Positions 12,158 through 22,173 of a stretch of 64,000 nt of DNA are shown here, one piece after another. Every line of letters begins with the position of its first letter. Positions within the stretch are counted from its first letter, which is position 1. The notes below the pieces were generated by a model. The model was not told where the DNA came from and searched no databases. It saw only the letters and a program-made list of their open reading frames with translations. The position numbers and the translations under genes were made by a program. This DNA is from Gymnopus androsaceus JB14. Lineage: Eukaryota; Basidiomycota; Agaricomycetes; Agaricales; Omphalotaceae. Location of the stretch: NCBI GenBank assembly GCA_009733575.1, contig ML769390.1:310001-374000 (forward strand), written 5' to 3'.

Positions 12158-12840
12158 TATCACTGTAGTCATTTCGTAGAGATATATCTAGTAAGGTTTT
12201 TTTGCTTGCTTATTTCTTTTTCTAAATTCATGTCCATATCATCTACGAATATAACTCGCCACTTTTCATTGCTGAGAACATTGAAGACAATTTCGCAAAC
12301 ATGGAAGAAAAGCTTGTACGTCAAAAGCCACATTACCTTCCCGCGTTAGTCTCGCGCCTCCATACTGCCGAGACTCGAAGAACTGAACATCAGTGGAAGC
12401 GATTATATTCCTCCTTTCGAGCTGCTTCGGGCTTGCCTCGGGTTTCAGTTCTCACTTTTCCGCCTCAATTCCGCCTGTGCTGTTCCGCTCGTTCCTTATC
12501 ACTGTAGTCATTTCGTAGAGAATATCTAGTAAGGTTTTTTTGCTTGCTTACTTTTTCCAAACTCATGTCCATAATATCACTGCTTTCGTTACTGAGAACA
12601 TGGAAAAAAAGCTTGTACGTCAAAGGTCACATTACCTTCCCGCGTAGTCTCGCGCCTTCATACTGCCGAGACTTGAAGAACATCTTTCCTGGACATCAGT
12701 GGAAGCGATTATAGTGAAGCGATTATTTTCCTCCTTTCGAGCTGCTTCGGGCTTGCATCGGGCTTCCTCTTTTCGAGTCTCTTCGGGCTTGCATCGGGTT
12801 TCAGCTCTCACTCTTCCGCCTCAATTCCGCCTGTGCTGGC
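12158..12840 (+). repeat. Tandem duplication of an about 340-bp non-coding unit
   Basis: Unit 1 starts near 12162 and unit 2 near 12500. Both begin CACTGTAGTCATTTCGTAGA, continue with a run of T and GCTTGCTTA, then share AAAAGCTTGTACGTCAAA and CTGCCGAGACT. Both end with a TCCTCCTTTCGAGCTGCTTC block and CCGCCTCAATTCCGCCTGTG. Unit 2 has an extra internal copy of CTTCGGGCTTGCATCGGG. The duplication lies directly downstream of the decayed copy 1 gene. No coding potential is supported. Confidence 0.8.
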
Positions 12841-13333
12841 ATCTTTCTGACGCGCCCCCGTTTCCTTTCCGCTCGTTCTTCTTGCTGATTGCTGTTGATT
12901 ATCATCATGCTCCACCATATATCGACTGAAGTCTTACATCAACAATACATTCCTTATCTTCAGGTTTGTCTCCTTCACCGTCCTGCATTTCCTTAAATTT
13001 CTGGCTCTATTATAGTGGACTGCTTTTCATGTACATAACTGAAAGGTTCCCGAATTCGAGAGGTCTAAGGGAAAGTCCAGGGTCCAAGGGAGACAATCCG
13101 GAGCATTGAAGTTTGCGGCGGTTTCACATCTTACGGCCGCTAGGCCAATTATCTTCGAGCTTAATTCGCTTCAACGCCAACATTTTCCGAGTCACAATAA
13201 CAAGCCAGTCATATGACAGTCCTTTAGGAGAATGATAGCTTACCGACGTTGAATCAGATTTACTAAGCCTCTTGCCTATTGGAATGCTTCCTTTAAATAC
13301 AGAATCTGAAGCAATTCCGCAATTCCGCACACA
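12841..13333. other. Intergenic region before the arrestin-like gene
   Basis: About 490 bp with no convincing gene. The last 150 bp presumably carry the promoter of the downstream arrestin-like gene. No clear TATA box is seen. Confidence 0.35.
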
Positions 13334-15021
13334 ATGTCACTCATTCTCAGCTCTCATTCGACCTTGACTGGGATGTCGTTGGAATCGCTCCCGCGTTATA
13401 GCGCGTCCTCTCCACCACCATTCTACTCGGCTCGAGTGAATGAAGGGGAGGAGGTACTTGCTGCCACCCGCGACTATCAAACACCTACTGGATCCTTCAC
13501 TGCGCGGTGCCATTGCGGTAATGTTTCGGTGACATTGAAGGAGCAGAATGAAGACATTAAAACACCCGTGTATCATCAACAGGGCCTCGTCGTTGGAACA
13601 ATAGCCCATAAGAGCACGGAGAATCTGCTACAAGTTGTACTGAAGGTATTTCGCGTCACCTGTCATTCAAGAGGTACAAATTAATTTTAGCGCGTTTAGA
13701 TTGAAGGAAAACTCAAATTGAACGTCTCTGGCCAAAATTCAACGTCAAGCACTGTAAAAGTCATTGATGAAAGTTACGAGCTGTGGGGAAAAACACGCGA
13801 AGCCCCATCCTGTCCTGCCACTTTCGACTTCACGTGTGTACTCCCATCCACTTTCGAGGAAGGAGCAAAGAAATTTCCTCTCCCTCCCTCGCATAAGATA
13901 TCATTGACAGGCATTCCTGGCTTATACTCTCAATGTAAGATTATCGAATTCTTTGTCCATTCTCTTCTCACCAACTCTAACAGGCTCATACACCTTGAAG
14001 ATAGTCATGGTGACTCGCGGTCCATTGTGGAACAGAAATAAATCGTATGTCTGATCTTCGACATGTGTGCCAGTCACTGATTAAGTCGTTCTAGATTCTC
14101 CATTCATTTCAAGTACCTACCTCGAAGTCGGTCTTCAGAACCTCTAATACTCTCAGAACACACTAGTAATCGGGGTGGATGCGCGTTGTTTTATGAGACA
14201 ATCAAAACCGCACCAGAGGTTTGGTTTGAGAAGAAGGCCGTTCTAAGGACCCGTCCTTCCTTTAAACTAGATCCCATAGAGGTCCAGGTTAGCAGGTACT
14301 CATCGGAAGTTTGAAATAATATTGACCGCCTTTTTGGTCTAGTTTTTCATACCCTCTGGTCAGAAATTCGGCCTGGCTGACGAGATTCCCTTCCACATTC
14401 AACTCACTGGGCCCGTATCTTCCTTACAAGCGCTATACTCACACCTCCGATTAGAACATGTCGACAACGACTCAGATGTACCATCAGATTCTCCGGTTTC
14501 CTTCACTCCGCCAGCATCTCCCACGTTAAGCATGCGAGGACCACCACTAGATTCCAATAACTTCATCTCCCTAAGTGTTACACTCACTCGCCAGGTCTGC
14601 GTAGAGATCAAGGACCAGGCGGTATGGAAAAGCACTGTCATTGGTGAAGGACGAGTTTATCCTCTCCCTCCGCCGTTCGAGAGTGGTGATTCTTTGAGCT
14701 CGGGGTTTATGGAATCAGACAAGATGGGATTTCTCGACGGTACAGGTGATATAAAATGTTATCCGGATGTGGAAATCGGTAAATTTAACGCTGGAAAGGT
14801 CAAGGTGGATGTAAGTCGTTGTCTCTCGTCCTGTTTGGGCGGGAAACTAACTTGGATGTATGTAGGACTTTTTGGTTTTACAGATTGGCCCAGACCGACT
14901 CAGCGACAAGTTACGGTCCCCATTCTTTCCACTACAAATTGCGGTTCCTATTTCGCTGGTGTATAGCTGGAATGAAGAGGTGATACTTTTAAATAGGCTC
15001 TCACTCGACATACCTTCATGA
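13334..15021 (+). CDS. Arrestin-like protein
   Basis: A basidiomycete-type arrestin-fold protein, a class that usually works as a trafficking adaptor recruiting ubiquitin ligase to membrane cargo. The N-terminal domain includes NVSVTLKEQNEDIKTPVYHQ, a strand resembling the arrestin core. It is followed by DESYELWGKTREAPSCPATF and CVLPSTFEEGAKKFPLPPS, a layout typical of fungal arrestins (polar core, then LPPS). The C-terminal domain contains FGLADEIPFHIQLTGPVSSL and ISLSVTLTRQVCVEIKDQAV. It ends VYSWNEEVILLNRLSLDIPS with the stop at 15019-15021. Introns are visible after LLQVVLK (near 13647-13700) and before DFLVLQIGP (near 14812-14868), with others between 13930 and 14350. No PPxY ubiquitin-ligase motif was noticed. 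The arrestin assignment rests on general pattern, so confidence is moderate. Confidence 0.65.
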
Positions 15022-15284
15022 ACACTGTACTGTTCTTCAGCTTTGGCCCGTTTCAGTTTTTTCGCCGTATTTTCTGTTCCGCCACATCATTGTATCATTA
15101 GAATCTAACCTTGTATAAACGACTTAGGACTACTGTATGTACATCGATATTTAAATTTATTATTACGACTGACAGTGAATCGGGGTCAGTGATTGCAGGG
15201 ACGCATAATGTCACGTGGAAACCAGACGAAGTGCGAATTGCTGCTTTGCCCTTACCACTTGCAGTGACTGCAGCCACTTTCTCC

Positions 15285-16686
15285 ATGCAACGCGTCAAGA
15301 AAATGTTAACTCTCGGGGTAGTTCTAGCGACGCTTATGGTGTATACACGAGATTATAATCTCGAAAAATATCTCCATCCATCGGAAACTCTCTGAATCCC
15401 TACCTTTCAGCCCATGTTCTTCCGATTCTCGAGGCCGAAATCGTCAAATATGCGCCGAGATATAGCGATGATGATGGATCTGGATATCGGGCGTTGCAAG
15501 AGATGCTATTCTGCTTTGCAGAAAAGCTTGGTCGATCTGAAACCCGGCCTTCCCATCATGAACGCGTGTTTCTAGACTCGTTATGCGATTTCCAAGTGCA
15601 AGACGCTTCGCTTCGAGAGGTTCGTATACATACCCTCTGTCCTTTGCTGGCGAGCAAGAAAATTCTTTTTGTAGGACCAGAAACAACATATCATCTACAC
15701 TCTAACCTATTACAAGCTCTCGAACTACACGAAAATCGATCCCATAGCTGTCTTGGCAGCGAATTTTGTACCTTTCACCAGATTTGTCGTGCACCTCGCG
15801 CACCCGATTCTTCCGAACCCTTTTTTCCACCCGGTGGGTTCACGAAATACCCAAGTAATCGCGAGCTTCTCGCGTCGAAATCAGGCGTACTCAAATACAT
15901 CCTGTCAAATTCCCTCTACACAGGCCCGGATACGCAAGACGCACGCTACGTCGACCCCATCGCGCAAGTCGATCGAGGCTCGGGTGTGCGACAGAAGGAG
16001 AGGTATTGGATAGGGCAAGCAAGAAAGGCCGATTTGCTCGTTCTAAACCGTGCTCCACTTCCTGCTGCTGCATGGACGTACGACGGTACGCGATGGGGTA
16101 ATTGGTCGTCTGTACTTCTAGAGGGTAAACCTTTCAAAGGGGCGCGAATCAAGCAAGATGACGGACAGAGCGGAGCGACCAAGGTGTTTGGTGAAAAGAT
16201 ATTAGATGCTGCACTACGGGTGACAGTGAATAGGTTTCTACCCGAGACCATAGAAACTTTGAAGGTGCTGTCGAGGGGAGCGCGGCAGAACAAACAGCGT
16301 GTATTGTGGCATAGCAGCTGGTACATGGAACCGACGTGCACCGAGGATGGTGGTGGAAAGAAGGGCGTACTTGATTCCGACCTTGATCCTTGGACGCTTT
16401 TTCATAATGCGCAAGGTACGATGGTCTAGTCCCAAGGTTATTGCAAACCATATCTAATCCCTATGCAGTGTACATGCAAAACCATGTTCTCCGCGCTCTC
16501 CTTCCGCACTACGGAGTCGTATTGGTTCCCATGTTTGGACCTGTACACGCTCAAGACTTGGGACACTCGAAAAAGTCGATCGCCGGTCGGAAGGACTGCC
16601 TGAGGCATGAGTTTGGATCGATCCAAGAGGAGACTATGCGAAGTGTGTTGCTTCGAGGAATGTCGGTTGCATTGGAAGGGAGCTAG
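15285..16686 (+). CDS. Type II membrane protein with PC-esterase/TBL-like region
   Basis: The start MQRVKKMLTLGVVLATLMVY gives a short basic tail and a signal anchor. The large luminal part contains RALQEMLFCFAEKL and KILFVGPETTYHLHSNLL, similar to the first block of PC-esterase or trichome-birefringence-like proteins, where a GDS-type Ser is usual; here the position reads GPET. Later parts include CLGSEFCTFHQICR and ADLLVLNRAPLPAAAWTYDG. The last intron is at about 16415-16467 and the stop at 16684-16686. Proteins of this type modify cell-surface glycans by O-acetylation, which is inference here. Near 15370-15400 the frame seems to shift by one base (LHPSE to SLNPYLSAHV) with no obvious intron, possibly an indel. 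The gene ends 4 bp from the convergent IMPACT gene. Confidence 0.5.
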
Positions 16687-16690
16687 CAGA

Positions 16691-17303
16691 TTACTTCCTC
16701 TTCCGGCTCTTCTTGTTCTTTTCTCCGGTAGTTTCCACTTCCTTTTCACGCTTAAGAAACCCTCCTTTATCCAGTGCCTCTTTAGAAACTTCGGTAATTC
16801 TCCGCCACCTGTCACCTCCGAGTTGTACACCGCCGTACCATCTTGATACGACAAGTACAGTGTTTTCACAACCTGTAACCTCAAGGAGTCGTGCCAGATG
16901 GTTCCCGCTACCGCTCTCTCCTCCATCATGCTGTCCGGTAACGACTTTTGATTTTGAAATGGATGAAGAAGATTGTGTGCGATAGGCGTACATGCAATGA
17001 GTGGCTTTCTTTAGCTTTGGCGAAGCCGTCAGCATTTCCAGGAACAGAGGAAACATAGTGTCGTTGGGCAGCGCCGAAGCATGTGCTACGAAAATTGATT
17101 TTCGATCATGAAGTCGTTCTGAGGCGTATATTGGGTATGGCCAGCCTAGTTGGAGAAAATTGGTTCAGTAAATGAAAAAGGATGCTGGACGGGCTGGACT
17201 GGACTTGCTGGGAATCTCAGTGGAGAAATTGCACCTTCTCACGGCAGATAAAACAAGCCTCCCTTGTTGAGCAAAGAACATGAAGAATAACGGGAGCTTC
17301 CAT
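16691..17303 (-). CDS. IMPACT/YIH1-type UPF0029 domain protein
   Basis: Predicted 171 aa in two exons, 17303-17243 and 17145-16691 (516 nt, in frame). The start codon was chosen because exon 1 (MEAPVILHVLCSTREA) splices in phase to WPYPIYASERLHDRKSIFVA. The IMPACT N-terminal fold is clear: SIFVAHASALPNDT, KKATHCMYAYRT, GQHDGGESGSGNHLARLLEV and VLVVSRWYGGVQLGGDRWRR, ending in a basic Lys-rich tail. In yeast and mammals this domain belongs to proteins that restrain Gcn2 by binding Gcn1. This protein lacks the RWD domain of Yih1, so the same role is uncertain. Its 3' end abuts the PC-esterase-like gene, so the two transcripts probably overlap antisense. Confidence 0.8.
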
Positions 17304-17665
17304 AGCGTGAGACTGTTCGCATTTTGAGCCATGTGTAACGGTTTTAAGACGCGCTCATGCTCTACTGGCCGATGAAGATCCGCAAGGCCAAACCAGCTGA
17401 GAGTTCCAAGAAGGGAAGAGATAGAAGGGAGACACGTTGGTCAGTATTTCATTCCTTTGTCGCTCGCTCCCTAATTCATCCTAAATTGTCGAAATCACAA
17501 AAGGATCAGCCCAATCAGCTCAATCTAAACCCGAGTCGAACATGATTATCAAGGAGATCAGGTTCTTAAAGGAATCAAGCAATAGCCAAATGGTCGTATA
17601 TAAGACCAGCACATGAAACGAGTTTGCTTCCTGCTCTTGTCCCCTCCTTTTGCTTGCTCTTCGAT
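17304..17665. promoter_or_regulatory. Divergent promoter region of the IMPACT and glucosamine-6-phosphate deaminase genes
   Basis: A 362-bp gap between head-to-head genes. A TATA-like element GTATATAAGACC lies near 17595-17606, about 65 bp before the deaminase start codon, suitable for the plus-strand gene. Confidence 0.5.
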
Positions 17666-19033
17666 ATGCGTACGCTGCTTTGCTGCGAACTACTCTCCTT
17701 TCTGTGCTGATAACCTTGAAATAGGTTTGATTGTCCGTGAAGATCCTTCCACTGTTGGCGACTACATTGCCAACTACATCTGCAGACGGTATGTATAGCT
17801 TGGGCGCTATCTGCGTTGTGTCTTATCTGTGAGTTATGTAGTATCAACGACTTTGAACCCACCGCCGAGAAGCCTTTCGTCCTTGGCCTGCCGACAGGCT
17901 CCTCGCCTATACCTACATACAAGGCTCTTATCAAGCTTGTTAAGGACGGAAAATTAACGTACGTAACTCAAGTGCTATCTCTCTCTCTCTCTCGAAGCCT
18001 TGTTCAACACTCCCAACAGCCTCAAACATGTTGTCACTTTCAACATGGATGAATACGTCGGCCTTCCCCAAGACCACTCGGAGTCGTACCATACCTTCAT
18101 GTTCCGTGAATTCTTCTCCCATGGTACGCCTAATTTGTCTTTTGAGCAAGCAGCGTCACCAATTCTTTGTAGTGGACATTCCTCCGTCTCAAGTCAACAT
18201 TCTCAATGGCAACGCCAAAGACCTCATCGGCGAATGTAACGCTTATGAGGAGAAGATCAAATCTTATGGGGGTATCGAGCTGTTCCTCGGTGGTATCGGT
18301 GAGGATGGGCACATTGCTTTCAATGTAAGCAACCGTCCATCATGCTATAGATTGTAGGAACTTATTGCCTCTATTCTAGGAACCTGGTATGCACTCCAGC
18401 GTTTGATACATGTGCAGCACTCTTATCTTTGTTTTGTACCGCAGGATCTTCCCTCGCTTCCCGGACTCGTATCAAAACGCTTGCATATGACACTATCCTC
18501 GCTAACGCACGATTCTTCAACAACGACATTAGCGCCGTTCCTCGCATGGCTTTGACTGTTGGTGTAGCTACAGTGCTTGACTCTCGAGAGGTTGTAGTCG
18601 TAGTCACTGGTCAGCGGAAGGCATTGGCCCTGAGCAAGGCGATCGGTGGGTTGTGCATAATGCTCCAACAGTGATATTACTCATAACCACGTCTTTCTGT
18701 CTACAGAGGAGGGCGTAAACCACTTGGTATGACTTTTCTTTTACCAGGAAGAAGCCCATGACTAACACGCCTTTAACAGTGGACTCTCTCCGCGCTTCAG
18801 CTGCACCCCTGGGCTCTCATTGTTGTTGATGAAGATGCAACTGCTGGTGCGTTACTTTTGCCTTTGTTTCAACCGCTGAAGTTGTTTACATCTTGTTTCT
18901 CGCAGAGCTCCACGTGAAGACTGTCAAGTACTTCAAATCTATCGAGCGTGTACAGGATGAGGTTGAGGCTTCACAACGTGAACTCAAAGCCAAAGGAAAA
19001 ATCTCGGAGTCACAGGTTGGCAGTATGGAGTGA
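17666..19033 (+). CDS. Glucosamine-6-phosphate deaminase (isomerase)
   Basis: NagB family: converts glucosamine-6-phosphate to fructose-6-phosphate and ammonia in the cytosol, linking chitin and GlcNAc turnover to glycolysis. Exon 1 is only four bases (ATGC, 17666-17669); intron 17670-17724 joins it to give [20 protein letters not shown]. Conserved blocks: [20 protein letters not shown] (phosphate loop), [20 protein letters not shown] (contains the catalytic Asp), [20 protein letters not shown] (Asp/His/Glu active-site relay) and [20 protein letters not shown]. The C-terminus [20 protein letters not shown] is followed by a coiled tail. There are at least eight short introns, one carrying a (CT)n run near 17978-17995. 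Length is close to the eukaryotic enzymes. Confidence 0.95.
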
Positions 19034-19445
19034 TGTGGCCACTCTTTTTGGCTTCCTCCCCATGGCCTGACAGCTATCTGTTCCAAGTTGGTCCGGCAAC
19101 TCGCAATTATACATAAAGTTTATAAGGGTAAAATCGTAGCAATATTGGTTTTTGGTGTACCGTGTTTATGCATACTTACATGAATGATGTCTTTCTTTTT
19201 TCCTTACGTAGAATCTTACGCCTGCATGTTGCTATGTGGTATCTCTTAAAGAATTGTTTGAAACCATTTAATGTATTTGTAGCCAAACTGTTTCAATCGT
19301 GTTCATGTATTCACTTGTATTTTTATATTGTGTATCTTTGTATTTGTATTTTCGTATTGGATATCGTCTGCTTAGACCTCGTAAGTACAGCTTTGACATC
19401 CCGTAAAAATAATTATATTCTCGGTGATTACAGGTTTAATATTAA
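19034..19445. other. Intergenic region between convergent deaminase and glucoamylase genes
   Basis: About 410 bp, T-rich, presumably holding both 3' untranslated regions. The open frame at 19162-19548 is low complexity (Phe/Tyr/Ile-rich) and not supported as a gene. Confidence 0.4.
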
Positions 19446-21639
19446 CTACGACTGCCAGACATCGTTTACGGTAAAGCTACCACTCGCGGGGGTAGTGATC
19501 TCCATGTTTGGATCTGATAGAAGAGGATTAATAATCGTGCCACCTTAAAGAGAGCGAACGATAGCTTACCGGCTTCCCAGATAATGGTAGACCCATCTAT
19601 ATTCACGTACTTGTACTGTATCGTGGTACTCGCAGGAACTTCAACGGTAACTAATAAGAGATTATTAGAAACGACGTCGGGTTAGAAGACAGAACAATGC
19701 CTTACCACTCCAGGTGGGATAGTCAGCAGCGCTTAGAGCAAGAGCGGTGTCTGGGTCCCAGTTTTGAAGGGCATTAACAGACCCACAGATAAAGATATTC
19801 TGGCCGAAAACAGTGGTCGCCATGACATTGAATGTTACAGAAACTGTTGAGGGAGCTCCAGTGCATTCCAGAGACAAGCCTGCTGCTCCCCAACTTGCAG
19901 GTACAATCCCCGCTCGAGCGTTGAATGCTGTCAACGCAGCGGCGTAGCTCCATGTAAGATCAACGGCACTAACCTGTGAACCGTTGGTCTTGCTGATTTG
20001 TTCAGATAATGAACCTGAAGAGGGTGTATAATTGGCTGCAGCCGCTACGAAGCCATCTGCATACGTCTGAACATCATCGATAAGGCTAGTAAAGGTGCTG
20101 GTAGACGACGCGTATGTGCCTGCGGTGATGGAGGAATCGAAAAGCTGGAAGAATGGAAGAGAGGTCTCGGTAACCTCGATTGATTTTTGGCTCTTCCAAA
20201 CGATCAGTGAATCATACAATTGTTCTGCCACTGCAAACGTGGTGATATACCAGGGATTACCGTCCATGTATACGTCTTCCGGATACCTTGTATCTTCAGT
20301 AAGGACAGCTTCCCTCGAAATAAATTTGGATTTCATACCTTCCCGTAAGGACAGCTTCATTTGGCGCAAATCCATCGTTGAGTTCATAAATTGAACGGAA
20401 TGCATCCACATATGTCATCATATTCAAGAGGGCCACGTCTGAGCATGGTTGGAAGGTCAGTGCGTCACAACCCGCGGTCGCGTCAAAGGTGTGAATAGAT
20501 GCGAGGACAGAATTCGCATCTATGCCAGATCGTCCACCTGCTGTATTAGCTGTCATGAATCCAGCAGTGTTCCAATAGGACTGTATGAAACAAAGCAGAA
20601 AATCTGCTTGGGTTTCATAGTTGGAAACAAGCGATGTTTGACCCAGGGTTTGGGCGAGGGTAGCGCCTAGTCTCAAAGATTTATGTTGGACAACAGTGGT
20701 CCAGAAACTTGAAAGCAGTCAATTATTAGGCTTGAAAGTTTTTGAGGAACACGCACGACGACGAGTAGAGCTCCTCCCAGAGATCAAATCTGAATAACAA
20801 CGATCAGTAATTCTGTCAAAAGGTTGTGAGATCTACATACGTTGATAGATTCCAGTTCTGCGCGACATAGCCCAGATCGTTCTCGATGATAGGCCACAAG
20901 GTATCGGTGACGTAGGAAGTGTTTCCCTCAGATATCAAATAGTTTGCCCATGATATAAGTGTACTCGAGCGAAGAGCAGGACCATCTATGTTGTGTTAGA
21001 AATGATAAGGAAACAAGGAAACACATATGAACCTCGCTGTGGACGACCTAAAACGTAATGAGCACCATTACTTATTCAATAATTTGGAAAATATTACCCC
21101 ACGGACCTAAAACGCAATGAGTACCATTACTTATTCACATAATTTGAATACCCACCAACAAATTGTGTAAGGTTAATATAAAATTTTGGCTCCCCCAATC
21201 CTCCAGTCGTTAGAGTGCCTGAAGGATCAGTGATCTGCTGCAGGATAGCCTGAGCTGCGACATAATTATCAATTTCTGTACGGAGGTCTGCGTCGGTATC
21301 AATCCCGAGAGTATACCTGATCAATTCATGAGAGTCAGTCAAGTATCGTTAAAATTAGATTTCGTTTACTCACTGGTTGACGATAGTTTGAAAAACTAGA
21401 GCAGAATCTCTCGTCCAAGTAAACAAGTAATCCGGATTAACGGTTGAGGGTGAAGCAATGACGACTCCCGAATCTGCACCCGATGATAAGGAACCAGAGG
21501 GCCCAATATTGGCAAGCATTCCAGCGAGGGCAAGAGGTGATTCAGACGCGGCATATGCATTTGCGACGCTGGATTGGGCCCAAGCGCTGGGCGCGAGTAG
21601 AACACAGACTGAGAGAACAGCAGAGAGCAACATATCCAA
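19446..21639 (-). CDS. Glucoamylase 1 (GH15 with C-terminal CBM20)
   Basis: A secreted exo-1,4-alpha-glucosidase that releases glucose from starch ends. The signal peptide is MLLSAVLSVCVLLAPSAWAQ. The GH15 core includes NPDYLFTWTRDSALVF, TGGLGEPKFYINLTQF, DLWEELYSSS spliced to FWTTVV (general acid Glu) and GSLSEQISKTNG (catalytic base Glu) followed by VDLTWSYAAALTAF. CBM20 then follows: VSVTFNVMATTVFGQNIFIC, NWDPDTALALSAADYPTW and VTVEVPASTTIQYKYVNIDG, with the end FTVNDVWQS and stop at 19446. The starch-binding site residues W and Y are visible. Two introns around a 9-nt exon near 21050-21165 are almost identical, and the intron near 20290-20340 contains a copy of neighbouring exon sequence. 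The gene lies downstream of, and in the same direction as, its paralog. Confidence 0.92.
20283..20357. repeat. Direct duplication spanning an exon-intron boundary of glucoamylase 1
   Basis: On the plus strand, ATACCTT followed by GTAAGGACAGCTTC occurs twice, at about 20283-20312 and about 20334-20357, with slightly different spacers. One copy is exon sequence and the other lies inside the intron, at its 3' end. Confidence 0.85.
21047..21160. repeat. Two near-identical introns flanking a 9-nt exon in glucoamylase 1
   Basis: Read on the minus strand, both introns share TGAATAAGTAATGGT, a CTCATT block and the acceptor CGTTTTAG, differing at about three positions. The intervening exon is GTCCGTGGG, which supplies the PWG of the conserved PWGRPQRDGPALR segment. 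Confidence 0.85.
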
Positions 21640-22173
21640 AGAGGTTGTTCGGTAGCTGAGTCCACTTGGAGGTCAAGAAATGCGTTCCATAGGGTCTGAG
21701 CTTTTTATAAGTACACGGTGACCAGTTGACCTCGATCATATGCTTATTCGCATAGGTTATTCGCATATGGTTATTCGCATGTGGAATTTATATCCCCTGA
21801 CTGCTATTTTCCATTTCCCATCTGGAAAAGTTGCAAACCACGACATGTAACCTGCACAAAACGAATCAAAATCGAAACTTGGACAAATGAGGTGATCCCT
21901 CTGTTGGTTGTATGGCTCGAGAACGGTTGCCGCAGAGTTGGAAAAGTAAAAATGAAAACAGATGTTTTCGAGGTTGTTCTAAAATCATGTGCTAATTCCA
22001 TTTCATCAAATGAATCACGGCAGGCTTCAAGTGACGCTGAAAGACGTGCTGAATGAAGCAGGGTAAAAATAAATAGTACCAGAAAGAGGTGAACCACAAT
22101 ACGGTGAAGAAGGGTAGTCAAGAAGATGCAGGCGTGTTTTACATTTTGGTAGTTTAAAAGGGTACAATATAGA
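21640..22173. promoter_or_regulatory. Upstream region of glucoamylase 1
   Basis: A TATA-like box CTTATAAAAAG (minus strand, about 21700-21710) lies about 65 bp upstream of the start codon. Further upstream (about 21740-21781) three tandem copies of ATGCGAATAA, minus strand, are spaced 14-16 bp apart, candidate activator sites. The rest of the gap is the 3' region of glucoamylase 2, with no gene seen. Confidence 0.55.
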
